Source: CAZKYX01 sp964557125 (GTDB lineage: Bacteria > Patescibacteriota > Microgenomatia > Levybacterales > GWA1-39-11). Taken from it: a DNA stretch of 5,556 nucleotides. The stretch's first letter is position 1, and every line of letters begins with the position of its first letter. Under the pieces are notes generated by a model. That model was not told the DNA's origin and searched no databases. It saw nothing but the letters and a program-made list of their open reading frames with translations. Location: contig CAZKYX010000053.1 in the NCBI GenBank assembly GCA_964557125.1, positions 1-5,556 of the forward strand, read 5' to 3'. Both the position numbers and the translations under genes were made by a program. Shown here piece after piece: positions 4,387 through 5,556 of this stretch.

Positions 4387-4451
4387 ATAGTTAAAATAGC
4401 TAAATAGTTTTACGACTATTTAACCATGCAACTATGTAACTATTAACATTT
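4387..4451 (+). repeat. Octad-array spacer repeat, copy D (rplV-rpsC)
   Basis: This has the same architecture as the other spacers but an 8-nt period and different words. The left arm has TAG-ending words CTAAATAG 4383-4390 (overlapping the rplV stop), TTAAAATAG 4391-4399 and CTAAATAG 4400-4407. The right arm has CTATTTAA 4416-4423, CCATGCAA 4424-4431, CTATGTAA 4432-4439 and CTATTAAC 4440-4447. The inner words form a perfect 8-bp hairpin: TAAATAGT (4401-4408) with ACTATTTA (4415-4422), loop TTTACG. The array ends 4 nt before the rpsC ATG at 4452. There is no Shine-Dalgarno next to that start; GAAGGAGG at the end of rplV is about 80 nt too far away. Confidence 0.72.
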
Positions 4452-5096
4452 ATGGGACAAAAAGTTAATCCAATCGCATTGCGTCTTGGAATACATCATG
4501 AATTTAAGAGTGTTGGATTTTATCCACGCGCTTCTTATGCAACAACAGTACTGAAGGATATTAGAATTCGTGAAGCATTGTACGAGAGATTGAGACAAGC
4601 TGGTGTTGGGGATGTTATTATTGAGCGTTCTGCAAGCTCTATAAAAATTATTATATACGTAATGCGGCCCGGAATTGTTATTGGACGAGGAGGATCAGGT
4701 CTTGAAGATCTAAAACGTGAAATTGTAAAGCTTCTAGGTGCAGGACCAGTAAATGGGAAAAGTAGTCAAAAGATTGAATTAAAAGTAGAACCTATTAAAG
4801 AGCCAAATTTGAATGCTCATTTGGTAGCCCAAAATATTGCAGATCAGCTAATTCGCAGAATGCCTTTTAAAAGAATTATGAAACAAACAACAGAGAGAGT
4901 TATGCAGTCAGGTGCAAAAGGAGTAAGAGTTGTTCTTTCTGGAAGAATTAACGGAGCTGAAATTGGAAGACGAGAAAGAGCACAGGTTGGAAAAGTATCA
5001 CTTTCAACAATTAGAGAGAATATTGATTTTTCAAGTGTTCCAGCGCTTACAAAAAGTGGATACATCGGAGTAAAAGTTTGGATAAATAGAAAGTAG
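4452..5096 (+). CDS. rpsC: 30S ribosomal protein S3
   Basis: S3 lies in the head of the small subunit at the mRNA entry channel. MGQKVNPIALRLGI is the classic S3 start. The type II KH domain follows, with VIERSASSIKIIIY and the RNA-binding loop IVIGRGGSGLEDLK (GRGG at 78-81). The C-terminal domain contains QLIRRMPFKRIMKQT; K140, R141 and K144 align with the basic residues of E. coli S3 (R131, R132, K135) implicated in unwinding mRNA. GAKGVRVVLSGRINGAEIGRRE and the ending YIGVKVWI are also typical. At 214 residues it is slightly shorter than E. coli S3 (233), mainly at the C-terminus. It ends in TAG, the only complete ribosomal gene in the window not ending in TAA. rplP follows 12 nt later. 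Confidence 0.97.
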   Translation: MGQKVNPIALRLGIHHEFKSVGFYPRASYATTVLKDIRIREALYERLRQAGVGDVIIERSASSIKIIIYVMRPGIVIGRGGSGLEDLKREIVKLLGAGPVNGKSSQKIELKVEPIKEPNLNAHLVAQNIADQLIRRMPFKRIMKQTTERVMQSGAKGVRVVLSGRINGAEIGRRERAQVGKVSLSTIRENIDFSSVPALTKSGYIGVKVWINRK

Positions 5097-5108
5097 TTAA
5101 AAATAAAT

Positions 5109-5522
5109 ATGTTACAACCTAAAAAATCAAAATATAGAAAGCAATTTAAGCCAAGAAGCTTGCCAGGAAATGCAACAAAAGGCAATAAAGTTTCTTTTGG
5201 TGAGTTTGGTCTAAGAGCTGACGAGTCAGGTCATATATCAAGCCGTCAAATTGAAAGCGCTAGACGCGCAATTGTTCATTTTATTAAAAGAGGTGGAAGA
5301 GTCTGGATTCGAATATTTCCTTCAATGCCTATGACAAAAAAAGCACCGGGAACAAGAATGGGTGGAGGTAAGGGAGATATTGATAGATATGTAGCGCTTA
5401 CAAAAGCAGGACAGATGTTATTTGAAATGGGTGGAGTCGATGAAGTAACAGCGAAAGAAGCGCTTCGCCTTGCATCACACAAGTTGTCAGTAAAAAGCAC
5501 ATTTATTAAGAGACACGTATAA
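5109..5522 (+). CDS. rplP: 50S ribosomal protein L16
   Basis: L16 binds 23S rRNA near the A-site tRNA elbow and helps organise the peptidyl transferase centre late in assembly. Length is standard (137 residues; E. coli 136). The start MLQPKKSKYRKQFK, the block VSFGEFGLRA, ISSRQIESARRAIVHFIKRGGRVWIRIFP (about 43-71) and APGTRMGGGKGDIDRYVA (79-96) are all family hallmarks. R83 matches the arginine hydroxylated in E. coli L16 (R81). No tail or truncation is present, unlike several neighbours. The start is preceded by A/T-rich sequence (AAAAATAAAT) without a Shine-Dalgarno. Confidence 0.97.
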   Translation: MLQPKKSKYRKQFKPRSLPGNATKGNKVSFGEFGLRADESGHISSRQIESARRAIVHFIKRGGRVWIRIFPSMPMTKKAPGTRMGGGKGDIDRYVALTKAGQMLFEMGGVDEVTAKEALRLASHKLSVKSTFIKRHV

Positions 5523-5524
5523 CT

Positions 5525-5556
5525 ATGAAAAAAGACGCAAAAAAAGAATTAGCAAC
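5525..5556 (+). CDS. rpmC: Start of probable ribosomal protein L29, cut by the window end
   Basis: ATG 5525 lies 2 nt after the rplP stop and opens a Lys-rich frame (MKKDAKKELA) that runs off the window. L29 follows L16 in nearly all S10-type operons and begins with a Lys/Glu/Leu-rich helix, so both position and composition fit. Only ten complete codons are visible, so the identity rests on context. Confidence 0.7.
   Translation, partial: MKKDAKKELA

Noticed and set aside
4426..4446. Six-codon frame inside the octad array before rpsC
   Set aside because: It has no ribosome binding site and follows from the CCATGCAA and CTATTAAC words; nothing else supports translation.
1446..4447. The repeats as a CRISPR array
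   Set aside because: There are no unique spacers between repeats of fixed length; the units are contiguous 7-8 nt words spread over separate gene junctions.

Overview
This window carries the first part of a bacterial S10-type ribosomal protein operon, all on the + strand: rplC (L3), rplD (L4), rplW (L23), rplB (L2), rpsS (S19), rplV (L22), rpsC (S3), rplP (L16) and the first codons of a gene that should be rpmC (L29). A short gene for an unrecognised small membrane protein ends upstream. The DNA is AT-rich. Almost none of the genes has a Shine-Dalgarno sequence. Several proteins have lineage-specific ends: a long acidic tail on L3, basic extensions on L4 and L23, and an L2 about 27 residues short at its N-terminus. 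I infer a candidate-phyla-radiation (Patescibacteria-type) genome, probably from a metagenome. That placement rests on style, not on a diagnostic marker. rpsJ (S10), which usually precedes rplC, is not immediately upstream; a promoter stands there instead.

Layout. 1-240: end of the membrane protein gene. 241-422: a control region with a good sigma70-type promoter (254-282), a leader with the only strong Shine-Dalgarno in front of a five-codon reading frame, a small hairpin, and a clear intrinsic terminator (365-390) just before rplC. Because the terminator lies between the only visible promoter and the operon, it should act as an attenuator. 423-5522: eight complete ribosomal protein genes. 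Some junctions are 2-17 nt long. Four junctions (rplC-rplD, rplW-rplB, rpsS-rplV, rplV-rpsC) hold an unusual repeat: short NNNNTAG-type words, then an array of 7- or 8-nt words mostly starting with CTA, ending a few bases before a start codon.

How the genes work together. L3, L4, L23, L2, L22, L16 and L29 are large-subunit proteins; L4 and L22 line the peptide exit tunnel, L23 and L29 sit at its mouth, and L2 and L16 act near the peptidyl transferase centre. S19 and S3 belong to the small-subunit head. Co-transcription gives balanced supply. L4 is the classical autoregulator of this operon in enterobacteria, so L4 feedback at the leader attenuator is a reasonable but untested guess.

Most unusual features: (1) the heptad/octad arrays in the spacers, including a 34-nt perfect copy before both rplD and rplB; (2) an upstream duplicate of the first nine codons of rplV, differing only at two synonymous sites, placed exactly where the array would predict the start codon and followed by a two-tier hairpin and a stop; (3) the leader attenuator with repeated words that allow alternative pairings, and a possible long-range stem covering the leader Shine-Dalgarno.
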